DNA from: Mycolicibacterium doricum
GTDB lineage: Bacteria; Actinomycetota; Actinomycetes; Mycobacteriales; Mycobacteriaceae
DNA length: 64,000 bases
Assembly (NCBI RefSeq): GCF_010728155.1
Contig: NZ_AP022605.1
Coordinates: 2,294,001 to 2,358,000, forward strand
Direction: 5' to 3'
Shown: positions 46,501 through 55,334 of the stretch, in pieces
How the letters are laid out: each line of letters opens with the position of its first letter
Position numbering within the stretch: position 1 is the first letter of the stretch
Program-made: the position numbers and the translations under genes
Notes under the pieces: model-generated
Databases searched by the model: none
Told to the model about the DNA's origin: nothing
Seen by the model: only the letters and a program-made list of their open reading frames with translations

Positions 46501-46986
46501 CTACGCGACACCTTCCCTCACCGTCTGCTCAACCTCTTCCAGGGACATATCCAGCACGTGGCTAAACACCGGAACCTCCGAAGCCGGCAGGATGGCAATG
46601 CCGCCGTGCAGCCACAGTTCAACGACATACTCACGGTCCGTCGGGAGCACCTCGACTCCTGGTTTGATACCGAGTGAGTGAAGATACCTGCCCAATTGTT
46701 TCGCACGCATCACACTTCGAGCTACTGATGCCCATCTCCACACGAGATACTTCTCCGCCAGGTCGAAAGTAGAGAATTTGGCAGTGCTGCTGTACCGTCG
46801 TCCGCGTTCGTCGACTGTGTCGAGCACCCACCAGCCATTGTCTTGTCGCAGGTGGAAAGATTGGTCGTCGGAGGTAAAAGCTACTTCGCAGTCTTCACAG
46901 TCGGTCGATACGGCTACGTGCGTCAAGTGAGCCGAATTGGCCCATTCAATCCAGCTCGCGGCCAATTTTGAAAAGTCCGTCGACAT
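46501..46986 (-). CDS. Putative immunity protein of the TNT toxin (Imm61/IFT-like)
   Basis: A 161-residue cytosolic protein whose ATG directly abuts the toxin stop (TAAATG). Size, position and traits such as FHLRQDNGWWVLDTVDERG and the acidic EEVEQTVREG tail fit the antitoxin IFT (Rv3902c) that neutralises the TNT domain of CpnT. The likely domain is Imm61. Sequence similarity could not be verified, so the call leans on gene order. GC is clearly lower than in neighbouring genes, suggesting recent acquisition. It would bind the toxin's active site to protect the producer from NAD loss. Confidence 0.65.
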   Translation of the reverse strand: MSTDFSKLAASWIEWANSAHLTHVAVSTDCEDCEVAFTSDDQSFHLRQDNGWWVLDTVDERGRRYSSTAKFSTFDLAEKYLVWRWASVARSVMRAKQLGRYLHSLGIKPGVEVLPTDREYVVELWLHGGIAILPASEVPVFSHVLDMSLEEVEQTVREGVA

Positions 46987-48753
46987 TTATTCAATCTCCT
47001 TCAGGAAGCCCGAATCGAGCAGCTTCTGCACTGAAGCCTCTTCTCCAGGGGGCGCGATGATCCGATATTGGGTGCCACCGCCGGGCTGATGAAACCAAGA
47101 TGCCGCGTCTGATTGTTCGACGTGGTAACCGGGCGGAAGTGCTGTGGGATCGTCCACGACATATTGGAAGTAGTCTTTTTGAGCGCTGCCTGGGGGCAGC
47201 GCGCGTTCAGTGAAGGGAGTTCCGTCGGGAGCTAGCCAAGCGCCGCCGGGGTGACCGAAGCGGTCCACGACGGTGCCAGCGGGCAATTCGGCTTCGGGAA
47301 CGACGGTGCCCTGTACCGCGTACGGTTTGCTCGGCAGGCTGTCGTCGGGGTAGACGAGGCTACCGTCAGGGTTGGTGAATTCCGGACCTGGAGGTGTCGG
47401 GTGGTATCCGTCGAACAAGGGTGAGTCCGCTGGGAGCGGACCGCCTGCCACTGGCGCGTGAGGCGACGAGCCGCCAGCGTGGTCGCCAACGACTGGTGTG
47501 TGATGGTCGCTGCCAGGGAGTGGGATGGGGTGGTCGATTGTGGGTGTTGGGTTGTCAATGAGGTCGTTGGGGACGGGGGTGTGAGCGTTGGCTCCGGCGG
47601 CGGCGAGGTCGTCGAGTTCCCCGGCGCCGGCTCTGGCGACGAGGGCGGCTTCGCCGCCGAGGATGGCGCCGGGCGCGGTGACGGCGGTTTCGCCGAGTTG
47701 CTCACCCAGGTAGTGGCCGGGGTATTTCGTGGCGTGCTCGACTTCCTCGGTCCAGGAGTCGATGGGGTTGGTGATTCGTTCCCAGGTGCCCTTGGCCGTG
47801 TCGGTCCAGGAGTCCTTGAAATCCTCCAATCCGTTTGCCGCGATCAGGTCTTGGAGGTGTTCTTCGGTGTTAAACCAGCCTTCGGCGAACCCGTCGGAGA
47901 CACTGGGAGCCGGCCCGGGCTTCTCGGTGGGTTTGTAGTCCGACAGGGGTTGCCGGGCCGCGGCGATCATGGCGTCCAGGCGCGCCTCGATCTGATCGGC
48001 CGGCACGCCCTGGTCTTGCAGTATCCGCCGAGCGGTCGCTTTGGCGCTCTCAACTGCCTTCGGGTCCAACGGCACCGGTGCGGTGCCGGCTGCCGAATCC
48101 CCTGCGGATGCCGGCACAGGCTGCCCGGCAAGCTGCTCGAGTGCACCACCCAGACTGTCCGGTGATGTGGGCGCGTCGTCAGCGGGCTTGGCGGCGGCGG
48201 CGACGGAGGGCGGCACCGCGAACGGTCCGATCTGCCTCGGCGCCGGGGCTGGTGCCGTGTCCGTGGTGCTGGCGGTGCGTATCGCTTGCGCCAGATCAGC
48301 ATCCACCAGTCGGCCGGCGGCCTCGACCGCGGCAATGCGCTCTTGCAGGTGGGTGACCTTGGCCGCGACCTCGGCAGCCGCATCGTCGGTCAGGTAGTCG
48401 GTGTTGGGCGCGATGACCTGATTGGTTTCCTGGTCGATCTCCACCGGGTAGGGCATCTCGGCGGCGTCATTGAGAATGCTTTTGATCTGGTTGGCGATGA
48501 GCTCGGATTGTTCCTGGGCGCGCCCCATGCCGGTGGCGGCGGTGCCCAGGTTCTCGGCGGTCGCGTCATGATCGCCGGCGCTGGCCACCATCCCCTCGCG
48601 GGCCGCCTCGCCGCCTTCGCCTTCCCAAGTAGACGCTGTGGCCAGCGCGCGGTAGACGTCCGCCGAGTTGGTGTGGTTGGTGGCGGCATCGCGGGTCGCG
48701 GTCGCGAGGTCGTCGATCTCAGTAGGCCACTCGCGCAGCTCCCGCAAGTTCAT
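46987..48753 (-). CDS. Type VII secretion-type effector with C-terminal TNT NAD-glycohydrolase domain
   Basis: A 588-residue toxin candidate. The N-terminal 100 residues form a WXG100-like helical region with a WEG turn (ASTWEGEGGEAAREGM). An alanine/proline-rich linker (about 165-240), a middle helical region (GWFNTEEHLQDLIAANG) and a proline/histidine-rich stretch follow. The last about 100 residues are a TNT domain: GTVVDRFGHPGGAWLAPDG, FTERALPPGSA, QPGGGTQYRI and the ending LLDSGFLKEIE, all close to CpnT of M. tuberculosis, which cleaves NAD+. It is shorter than CpnT (846). The equivalent of the CpnT catalytic histidine was not identified by eye; the GGGTQY glutamine is present. It follows the EspC-like gene by 15 bp. 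Confidence 0.85.
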   Translation of the reverse strand: MNLRELREWPTEIDDLATATRDAATNHTNSADVYRALATASTWEGEGGEAAREGMVASAGDHDATAENLGTAATGMGRAQEQSELIANQIKSILNDAAEMPYPVEIDQETNQVIAPNTDYLTDDAAAEVAAKVTHLQERIAAVEAAGRLVDADLAQAIRTASTTDTAPAPAPRQIGPFAVPPSVAAAAKPADDAPTSPDSLGGALEQLAGQPVPASAGDSAAGTAPVPLDPKAVESAKATARRILQDQGVPADQIEARLDAMIAAARQPLSDYKPTEKPGPAPSVSDGFAEGWFNTEEHLQDLIAANGLEDFKDSWTDTAKGTWERITNPIDSWTEEVEHATKYPGHYLGEQLGETAVTAPGAILGGEAALVARAGAGELDDLAAAGANAHTPVPNDLIDNPTPTIDHPIPLPGSDHHTPVVGDHAGGSSPHAPVAGGPLPADSPLFDGYHPTPPGPEFTNPDGSLVYPDDSLPSKPYAVQGTVVPEAELPAGTVVDRFGHPGGAWLAPDGTPFTERALPPGSAQKDYFQYVVDDPTALPPGYHVEQSDAASWFHQPGGGTQYRIIAPPGEEASVQKLLDSGFLKEIE

Positions 48754-48768
48754 CGCAACGAACTCCGC

Positions 48769-49083
48769 TTACGACCTCGGGACAGCGTCGTCGATGGTGC
48801 CTGCGCCATGGGTGTCGGTGCGCACATAGGCGTCGGCGGCGTCCCGATGGCCCTTCGCGTGCTTGGCGAACTGCGCGCCGTAACGCGTGGCGTCGGCCGC
48901 CCAGGCCGCCAGCATCCCCGGCAACCCCGCAGACGCCAGCCCCGATCCAAGCGCTACCTTGCCCGCCCGCGCCTGCGCCGCCTGATACGCGGCCCCAAAC
49001 CCGCTGGCGTGAGTGTCGAGCTGGCCGGCGGTCTGGTGCAGCTCGCCCGGATCGACCGTCAACGGCTCCCCCGGAGTCCTCAT
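48769..49083 (-). CDS. EspC/DUF2580-like type VII secretion partner
   Basis: A 104-residue alanine-rich helical protein. It begins with LTVDPGELHQTAGQLDTHA, typical of EspC-like (DUF2580) proteins, and ends with AADAYVRTDTHGAG. The latter contains a YxxxD type VII secretion signal (YVRTD). The ATG at 49083 is preceded by AAGGGGG at a good distance; a TTG six codons upstream is ignored. As first gene of the cassette it probably pairs with the N-terminal domain of the toxin for export, in place of the EsxE/EsxF pair used by CpnT. Confidence 0.72.
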   Translation of the reverse strand: MRTPGEPLTVDPGELHQTAGQLDTHASGFGAAYQAAQARAGKVALGSGLASAGLPGMLAAWAADATRYGAQFAKHAKGHRDAADAYVRTDTHGAGTIDDAVPRS

Positions 49084-49101
49084 ATGGCCCCCTTGCAGCA
49101 A

Positions 49102-49846
49102 ACCCGGTATCAGCCGCAGACTACACCACCGGCCGCCGTCTCAAGACGCCACGGCGACCATTCCGAACTCGACGACGCAGGTCAGCCCGGCGTTCATCGC
49201 GGTCGCGATGCGTGGTGTGGCGCACTGCCGCGATGGCGCCAAACCCGGCGATGCGATGAAGAGTCTGCAGGCGATGCTGCGATGGCTGGAAGCGCAGCGG
49301 CACCAGACCGGCCGCACGATTGGGCACCGGCCCATTGGTGCCGCCGCCTGTGAGGGCTCGACGAGCTGATCGGCCGGGCCCGGATTCTGGCCGATACTGT
49401 GCCGGCCGACGCCCCGCCTACCCGCAGCCTCATCGAATGTCACGTCGGCGACGTCGCCGACACCCTGGGGATGATCGCCACGACGTTGCGCAAGGTGGCT
49501 GACCTGACGACAGAGGGCGGCGAATCCGTCGAAGCGCGCCGCCAACCGTTCCTGCGGTTCGTTACTCGCGTCAATTCCGAGGGACTCGCGTCAATTCCGA
49601 GGGCTACCAGGTTGCTGACAACCTCGCCATCACCGACACCACGAACTGGCCCGGGGCTACCTCGATAAGGAGGACATCTCACTGCTATGGAAGAACGGTC
49701 CCAGGCGGATCAGTCTGTATCCATCGCGTTCAGATGCTGAACGGGAAGGGTTCGACAGCTCGCACGATGGTGTCCCACAACTGATTATCGAGCAGGGCGA
49801 CCTGCAGATTTGGCTCATCGAATTTGTTGAGGATGATCCCGCAGCA
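49102..49846 (+). pseudogene. Degraded plus-strand gene remains
   Basis: No intact gene is seen, but pieces look protein-like on the plus strand. About 49420-49560 reads IECHVGDVADTLGMIATTLR and continues to FLRFVTRVNSEG. After a 20-bp tandem duplication it resumes in another frame as GYQVADNLAITDTTNWPG. If one duplicate is removed the two join (VNSEGYQVADNLAITDT). The pattern recalls helical N-terminal regions of type VII effectors, but I cannot name a family. An earlier stretch (about 49150-49360) reads DAMKSLQAMLRWLEAQR and may belong to the same or another broken gene. Confidence 0.4.
49564..49603. repeat. 20-bp perfect tandem duplication
   Basis: ACTCGCGTCAATTCCGAGGG occurs twice in direct succession. 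It shifts the frame of the degraded plus-strand gene it lies in. Confidence 0.95.
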
Positions 49847-50895
49847 CAGGTCGCTGGCCCCGCCGTCTTCCCAGTGCTGGATGTGGTGTGCGTGCAGTTC
49901 GCGGGTTGCGCCACACCCGGGGACCGAGCAGGCGCGGTCGCGGTGTTCGAGCGCGCGTCGGAGCCTGCGGCTGATCAGCCGGGTGGTACGGCCGGAGCCG
50001 ATGGGGCGGCCGTCCCGTTCAAACCACACCTCACAGGTGGCGTCACAGGTCAGGTAGCGGCGGTCGGCATCGCAGAGCAGCGGACCCAGGTGCAGCGCGG
50101 CGCTGCGGTCCTTGACGTCGAGGTGCATCGCCACGGTGTGTGGTGATCGTGTGGGCGGCGGGCGGCTTCGGCGTCCCAGCCGGCCTCGACCAGCGCCGTG
50201 AAAGCGTCGGCGATGGTGGGCAGCGGCGGCCGGCCCACAGCAGTGCTATCGCCGTGGTGCGTTTCCACTGCGATAGCCCTGGTGATGTGATGGGACTGAA
50301 GGGCCGCGTCGAACGTCGCCGCCTGCGCATGCGGCAGGGTGATGTCAGTAGGTGTGTTCGTCATCGGTGGTCTTGGAGACCGAGGGCTGGGGTTCCGGCC
50401 GAGGACCTGGCTCAGGTTTCGGGTCGGGCTCCGCGTCGAATTCAGACTCCGATTCCGGTTCGGGGGTGGGGCGGGGTTCGAGCTTGATCGCCGTGCGCAA
50501 TTGGTTGACGCTGGCGTGCTTGGCCAAACTCGGCGTAGTGCTCATCGGATCCAGCGCCGGCCCCCGCGGCGATCACCCCGACCTGATCCAGCGACAGCCG
50601 GCCCTCCCGCAAGGCTTGCGCGCAGCGCGGGAACTCCGCCAACCGGTGCGCGATCGCGGCGACCGTCTTACCGTGGTTAGACGAAGAACCAGTCTTCCAC
50701 GCCATCAGCGCCGCCACCGATCGGGCGCCGGTGATGCCACACAACTCGTCATGGTCCGATCTCGGCGGCGATCTCCACGATGCGGCCATCGATCGGATTA
50801 CGTTGACCCGCCAGCTCCGCCAATTCCTCGAACAACACCTCGAGACGACCCATGGGGCGCACCGCCACCGCGCTAGACGATGCGTTCGAGGGCAT
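49847..50895 (-). pseudogene. 5' part of the 13E12/DUF222 HNH gene, multiply frameshifted
   Basis: From ATG 50895 the minus strand reads LEVLFEELAELAGQRNPIDG, and in shifted frames ELCGITGARSVAALMAWKTG, RLSLDQVGVIAAGAGAGSDE, KHASVNQLRTAIKLEPRP, PLPTIADAFTALVEAGWDAE and DADRRYLTCDATCEVWFERD. It ends with CSVPGCGATRELHAHHIQHW and EDGGASDL. These are the DUF222 domain and the first half of the HNH motif. At least three frame changes are present (one extra G in GAGTTTGGCCAA near 50530). Coding sense is lost at 49847 and resumes in the 3' piece at 46472. In M. tuberculosis, 13E12 repeats are attachment sites of the prophage phiRv1, so such genes are known integration targets. Confidence 0.8.
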
Positions 50896-51088
50896 GATCC
50901 CATACTCGCAGCAGGGTCCGAGATTTCTGAGCCGTGATCCGGTGAAGGCCGAACGTGAAACACGACCACGTTGACGTCGAGTACCCCGTGGATGGCGTCG
51001 GGATCCACCACCAGGACAGAGCCGTAGCCGGCGATCCCCGCGTTGGCGATGTCGATGTCGATGTCGTTGGCGATGTCGATTCCGCCGG

Positions 51089-52336
51089 CTAATCCACGGC
51101 GAGCGCAACACCGAGCAACGCGTCGATGGCCGAGGCGACGATTTCGGGCGCCTGGGCGTCACTGCCGCCGTCGTCGAGCGCCTCGGTACACCAGGCGTCC
51201 AGCGCGACGAGCGCTTTCGGGGTGTTCAGATCGTCGGCGAGGTAGGTGCGCACCCTGGCCAGCACGTCAGTGGCGTCAGGCCCCGCCGGCAGGGCGGTGG
51301 CGCGCCGCCAGCGCTGCAGCCGGGTCTGCGCGTCGGCCAGAACCTCGTCGCTCCAGAACCGGTCGGACCGGTAATGGCCGGCGAGCAGACCCAGGCGGAT
51401 CGCGGACGGGTCGACACCCTCGGCGCGCAACCGCGACACCAGCACCAGGTTGCCGCGGCTCTTGCTCATCTTGTGCCCGTCCCAGCCGATCATGCCGGCG
51501 TGCACGTAATGCCGGGCGAAGCGCCGCTCGCCGGTGACCGACTCCGCGTGGGCGGCCGAGAACTCGTGGTGCGGGAAGATCAGGTCGCTGCCGCCGCCCT
51601 GGATGTCCAGACCAGCGCCGATGCGGCTGAGCGCGATGGCCGCGCACTCCACGTGCCAGCCGGGGCGGCCCGGGCCGAACGGCGACGGCCAGCTCGGCTC
51701 GCCCGGGCGCTGGGTGCGCCACAGCAGCGCATCGAGTCGGTCGGCCTTACCGGGGCGTTCCGGGTCGCCGCCGCGCTCGGCGAACAGGGTCAGCATCGTG
51801 TCGTGGTCGTAGTTCGACTCGTAGCCGAACTGGACCGTCGCGTCGGCGCGATAGTACACGTCGGGAAACTCGGCGTCGTCGACGACGTAGGCGGCGCCGG
51901 AGGCCAGCATCTTCTCCACCAACTCGATGACCTCCGCGATCGCGTCGGTGGCCGCGACGTAGTCGTGCGGCGGCAGCACCCGCAAGGCGGCCATGTCCTC
52001 GCGGAACAGCTGGATCTCCCGGGCGCCGAGTTCGCGCCAGTCGATCCCGTCGCGGGCGGCGCGCTCGAACAGCGGATCGTCGACGTCGGTGATGTTCTGC
52101 ACGTAATGCACCCGTTGTCCGGCGTCCAGCCACAGCCGGTGCACGAGGTCGAACGCCAGATAGGTGGCGGCGTGGCCGAGGTGCGTCGCGTCGTACGGCG
52201 TGATCCCGCAGACATACATGGTGGCCGTCTCGCCCGCCGACACGGGCCGGACCTGGCGGTCTGCGCTGTCGTAGAGCCGCAGTTGCGGGCCACGGCCGGG
52301 CAGGGCCGGGACCTCCGGCGCGGACCACGATTCCAT
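51089..52336 (-). CDS. mshC: Cysteine:glucosaminylinositol ligase MshC
   Basis: A 415-residue ATP-dependent ligase of mycothiol synthesis that joins cysteine to GlcN-Ins; it is a paralogue of cysteinyl-tRNA synthetase. It begins [17 protein letters not shown]. The HIGH-like motif is THLGHA, zinc and cysteine are handled by [10 protein letters not shown] and the HVECAA region, and the adenylate loop KMSKSRGN is intact. It lacks the tRNA-binding C-terminal domain, separating it from CysS. The ATG at 52336 follows TAGAGT by seven bases. cysQ lies upstream on the same strand, so sulfur metabolism genes are grouped. Confidence 0.97.
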   Translation of the reverse strand: MESWSAPEVPALPGRGPQLRLYDSADRQVRPVSAGETATMYVCGITPYDATHLGHAATYLAFDLVHRLWLDAGQRVHYVQNITDVDDPLFERAARDGIDWRELGAREIQLFREDMAALRVLPPHDYVAATDAIAEVIELVEKMLASGAAYVVDDAEFPDVYYRADATVQFGYESNYDHDTMLTLFAERGGDPERPGKADRLDALLWRTQRPGEPSWPSPFGPGRPGWHVECAAIALSRIGAGLDIQGGGSDLIFPHHEFSAAHAESVTGERRFARHYVHAGMIGWDGHKMSKSRGNLVLVSRLRAEGVDPSAIRLGLLAGHYRSDRFWSDEVLADAQTRLQRWRRATALPAGPDATDVLARVRTYLADDLNTPKALVALDAWCTEALDDGGSDAQAPEIVASAIDALLGVALAVD

Positions 52337-52343
52337 GACGTCG

Positions 52344-52349
52344 ACTCTA
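52344..52349 (-). promoter_or_regulatory. -10 element (TAGAGT) of mshC, leaderless type
   Basis: TAGAGT ends seven bases before the ATG at 52336. Confidence 0.5.
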
Positions 52350-52426
52350 GGGTGTTCGATCAGGGCAGCCTCCGGTTGGTGGCGGTCACGCGCAGTGCGA
52401 CAACGGCGGCAGCGCTTTCGTCCCGC

Positions 52427-53185
52427 TCAGTACGCCGAATGGATCGCGGCGAGCAGCACGTCGACCACTTCGGTGCGGCACATCAGCAGATCGGGCAGGT
52501 AGGGATCACGCCGGTTGTACACCAGCGGAGACCCGTCGAGCCGGGAGGCGTGCAGACCCGCCGCCCGCACCACCGCCGCTGGGGCCGCCGAATCCCATTC
52601 CCACTGGCCGCCGGCGTGGATGTAGGCGTCGACGTCGCCGCGCACCACCGCCATCGCCTTGGCGCCCGCGGAGCCGATGCCGACCATCTCGATGTCCAGG
52701 CGCTCGCGGATCCACCACAGCACCGCGGGTGGACGGGCGGCGCTGGCCGTGATCCGGATCGGCCCGTCGGGGCGCGCCCCGGGCGGCGTGACGGTGTCGG
52801 TTCGGTACACCTCGCCGCGGGCGGGCAGGGCGACGGCGGCGTCGGTGAGCCCGCCACCGGGTCCACCGGTGCGCTGCCAGAGCGCGATGTGCACCGCCCA
52901 GTCCGACCGTGGCGGAAGCGCGTACTCACGCGTGCCGTCGACGGGGTCGACGATCCACACCCGGTCGGCGTCGACCCTGGTCACGTCGTCGACCGCCTCC
53001 TCGCTGAGCACCGCGTCGTGCGGGCGGTGTTCGCGCAGCCGGTCGAGGATCAGCACGTTGGCACGTTTGTCGCCCGCGTCCCCCAGGTCGTAGGGCTGGT
53101 ACCAGTCGTACTCCGCACGCAGCGCGACGAGCATCTCACCGGCTTCGGCGGCCACCGCGGCGGCCAGCTCCGCGTCGGTCTGCAT
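52427..53185 (-). CDS. cysQ: 3'-phosphoadenosine 5'-phosphate phosphatase CysQ
   Basis: A 252-residue inositol-monophosphatase-fold enzyme that removes the 3' phosphate of PAP (and can act on fructose-1,6-bisphosphate or inositol phosphates), recycling the by-product of sulfation. The metal site is visible as SEEAVDD and [11 protein letters not shown], and the second motif as [11 protein letters not shown]. The ATG at 53185 overlaps the stop of the upstream gene (TGATG), fixing the start over the GTG at 53200. It corresponds to Rv2131c. Confidence 0.93.
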   Translation of the reverse strand: MQTDAELAAAVAAEAGEMLVALRAEYDWYQPYDLGDAGDKRANVLILDRLREHRPHDAVLSEEAVDDVTRVDADRVWIVDPVDGTREYALPPRSDWAVHIALWQRTGGPGGGLTDAAVALPARGEVYRTDTVTPPGARPDGPIRITASAARPPAVLWWIRERLDIEMVGIGSAGAKAMAVVRGDVDAYIHAGGQWEWDSAAPAAVVRAAGLHASRLDGSPLVYNRRDPYLPDLLMCRTEVVDVLLAAIHSAY

Positions 53186-54018
53186 CAGAAGGCCGGCCAC
53201 GGGATCGGACGGCGACGGTCCGGGGTCGGCATGACCGGATTGTCCAGCAGGCCAACGATTCTCGTGCGGAGGGCGGCGACCTCACGGGCGGTGATGTGCG
53301 GCCGCAGCTGCTCGCGGAGGGCACCGCCGCGCAGTTCGTCGCCGAGCCGGGCCAAGACCTGGAGGGTCTCGTCGTCGACCGGTTTGCCCGCCCAGCCCCA
53401 CAGCACGGTGCGCAGTTTGTCCTCGGCGTGCAGACTCACGCCGTGGTCGACGCCGTACACGCGGCCGTCGGCGCCGGCGAGGATGTGGCCGCCTTTGCGG
53501 TCGGCGTTGTTGATCAGCACGTCGAACACCGCCATCCGACGCAACCGGACGTCGTCGGCATGCACCAGCGTGACCTCGTCACCGGCGTAGTCGTAGGCCT
53601 GCAGGATCGGAAGGTATCCCGACGGGACGCGGCCCGCAGGCAACAGGTCCACCAGCTCCGGGCGAAGATCCTCGCCGTCCTCGCCGTCCTCGTCGCCGAG
53701 TTGGTCGACCCACCGCTGGACCATGCCCGGGCCGGCCGGTCCGTCGCGGATCACCGTGTCGGGCACGATGTCCCAGCCCGACGCCGCAGACACGAGATAG
53801 GCCCCGTATTCGCGCCCCGCCAGCGTGCCGTCCGGGAAGTCCCACAGCGGCGCCTCACCGGCGACCGGTTTGTACACGCAGTGGATCTGGGCGTCGTCGA
53901 GGTGCGCTTCGCACAGGAAGGTGGCATTGCTGGCCGAGCGGATCCGGCCGATGACGGTCAGATCTCCCGACCGCATGACCGTGCCCCCGTCTGTGCCGCC
54001 CTCAGACGTCGGCGTCAT
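53185..54018 (-). CDS. SCO1664-type kinase-fold protein, Rv2133c-like
   Basis: A 277-residue protein resembling the actinobacterial SCO1664 family, which has a PI3/PI4-kinase-like fold. Traits are [20 protein letters not shown] (nucleotide-lysine-like region), [17 protein letters not shown] (catalytic-loop-like) and [20 protein letters not shown] (metal-binding-like). Biological role is unknown. The ATG at 54018 overlaps the DUF3090 gene by 17 bases, and its stop overlaps the cysQ start. The frame is open up to 54066. Confidence 0.83.
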   Translation of the reverse strand: MTPTSEGGTDGGTVMRSGDLTVIGRIRSASNATFLCEAHLDDAQIHCVYKPVAGEAPLWDFPDGTLAGREYGAYLVSAASGWDIVPDTVIRDGPAGPGMVQRWVDQLGDEDGEDGEDLRPELVDLLPAGRVPSGYLPILQAYDYAGDEVTLVHADDVRLRRMAVFDVLINNADRKGGHILAGADGRVYGVDHGVSLHAEDKLRTVLWGWAGKPVDDETLQVLARLGDELRGGALREQLRPHITAREVAALRTRIVGLLDNPVMPTPDRRRPIPWPAF

Positions 54019-54589
54019 CGTCGGTTCCGGCGAGCGCGCCGCGCCGATAGCCGTTGGTGCGCACACAGATGTGGCCCTCCGGATCGAGGGGTTCGTCGCA
54101 CAGCGGGCACGGCGGGCGCCCTGCGGAGATGACGCGGTTCGAACGGGTCGCGAACTGGCGCGCCGATTCGGGGGTGAGGAACACCCGCACCGCGTCCGGG
54201 CCGTCCTCGGCGTCGTCGAGCACCACCGAGGCGTCGAACTCGGTCTCCGACACCGCGAGCAGTTCCACGACGATGGTCTGCGCCTCGGAGTCCCACCCCA
54301 ACCCCATGGTGCCGACCCGAAATTCTGCGTCGACCGGTGTCACCAGCGGGCTGAGATCGTCGACCTCACCGGTGTCGGGCGGGATCGGGGTGCCGAAGCG
54401 TCGGTTGATTTCCTGCAGCAGCGCTGCGATGCGTTCGGCGAGCACGGCCACCTGCTGCTTCTCCAGCACGACCGAGACCACGCGCTTGTCGTGCACGGCC
54501 TGCAGATAGAACGTCCGGTTCCCGGGCTGGCCGACCGTCCCGGCCACGAAGCGGTCGGGCGTGCGGAAGACGTGAATTGCTCGGGCCAT
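54002..54589 (-). CDS. DUF3090 protein, Rv2134c-like
   Basis: A 195-residue actinobacterial protein. It begins MARAIHVFRTPDRFVAGTVG and continues FYLQAVHDKRVVSVVLEKQQ. The C-terminus carries a zinc-ribbon-like CPLCDEPLDPEGHIC, so it may bind zinc. Function is unknown; it is always found with the SCO1664-type gene and the phosphatase, as here. The ATG at 54589 has GGAAGG upstream; the open frame extends to 54757 without coding character. Confidence 0.86.
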   Translation of the reverse strand: MARAIHVFRTPDRFVAGTVGQPGNRTFYLQAVHDKRVVSVVLEKQQVAVLAERIAALLQEINRRFGTPIPPDTGEVDDLSPLVTPVDAEFRVGTMGLGWDSEAQTIVVELLAVSETEFDASVVLDDAEDGPDAVRVFLTPESARQFATRSNRVISAGRPPCPLCDEPLDPEGHICVRTNGYRRGALAGTDDDADV

Positions 54590-54617
54590 GGCACCTTCCA
54601 AAATACCGGGCGGCGGA

Positions 54618-55334
54618 TCAGCCGGTGGAACCGCCGACGACCGCGTCTTCCGGAGGAAGCTCGTCGGAACCGTCCTGCCGGCCGTCGGCGGCGGGTGCGG
54701 GTGTGGCCACCAGTCCGGCAGCCAGCTCGGCACCGGTGTGGTTGATGTGCACGACAAACGGGCGCAGTGTCGTGTAGCGGATCACGCTCATCGACGCCGG
54801 ATCGGCGGTGATGCGCTGGAAGCTGTCCAGGTGCGTGCCCAGCGCGTCGGCGAGCACGGCCTTGATGACGTCGCCGTGGCTGCATGCCACCCACAGGGCG
54901 TCGCCGCCGTGCTCCTCGGCCAGGCGCCGATCGTGTTCGCGCACGGCCGCGACGGCCCGGGCCTGCACCTGTGCGAGGCCTTCCCCCTCCGGGAACACCG
55001 CCGCGCTCGGCTGCTGCTGCACCACCGCCCACAGTGGTTCCTTGACGAGTTCGCCGATCTTGCGACCGGTCCAGGTGCCGTAGTCGACCTCGGAGAGCCT
55101 CTCCTCGACGACGGGTTCGAGGCCCAGCGCAGCGGCGAGCGGCTCGACGGTGCGCCGGCAGCGCAGCAGCGGTGAGCGCACAATCGCCCGCACCGGCAGA
55201 CCGCTCATCCGGCCGACCACGGCCTCGGCCTGTTCGGCGCCGCGTTCGTCGAGATCCACACCCTCGCTGCGGCCGGCGAGTGTGTGCGCGGTGTTGGACG
55301 TCGAACGGCCGTGGCGCAGCAGGATCACGGTCAT
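54618..55334 (-). CDS. Histidine phosphatase (phosphoglycerate mutase family), Rv2135c-like
   Basis: A 238-residue acid phosphatase-like enzyme. The phosphohistidine motif [10 protein letters not shown] is at residues 5-14, the second catalytic histidine lies in [13 protein letters not shown] near 150, and [10 protein letters not shown] near 60 binds phosphate. The ATG at 55334 overlaps the uppP stop (ATGA). The coupling to UppP invites a link to polyprenyl-phosphate or other cell-wall phosphate metabolism, but the substrate is unknown. Confidence 0.9.
   Translation of the reverse strand: MTVILLRHGRSTSNTAHTLAGRSEGVDLDERGAEQAEAVVGRMSGLPVRAIVRSPLLRCRRTVEPLAAALGLEPVVEERLSEVDYGTWTGRKIGELVKEPLWAVVQQQPSAAVFPEGEGLAQVQARAVAAVREHDRRLAEEHGGDALWVACSHGDVIKAVLADALGTHLDSFQRITADPASMSVIRYTTLRPFVVHINHTGAELAAGLVATPAPAADGRQDGSDELPPEDAVVGGSTG

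Larger units (their letters stand above)
46473..49846. mobile_element. About 3.37-kb insertion carrying a TNT toxin cassette inside a 13E12 gene
   Basis: The block separates the two halves of one HNH gene. It carries, on the minus strand, an EspC-like gene, a TNT toxin gene and a putative immunity gene, plus degraded plus-strand remains at its right end. No transposase or integrase is seen and no clear target duplication was found. Both junctions share a GTGCTGC microhomology (minus strand: ACCTCGTGCTGC at the left, ACCTGTGCTGC at the right). The immunity-gene part is visibly lower in GC than its surroundings, a sign of transfer. Boundaries are inferred from where the HNH coding sense stops and resumes. 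Confidence 0.65.

Noticed and set aside
46265..50895. Prophage integrated in the 13E12 gene
   Set aside because: No integrase, capsid or lysis genes lie between the halves; only a toxin cassette and debris.
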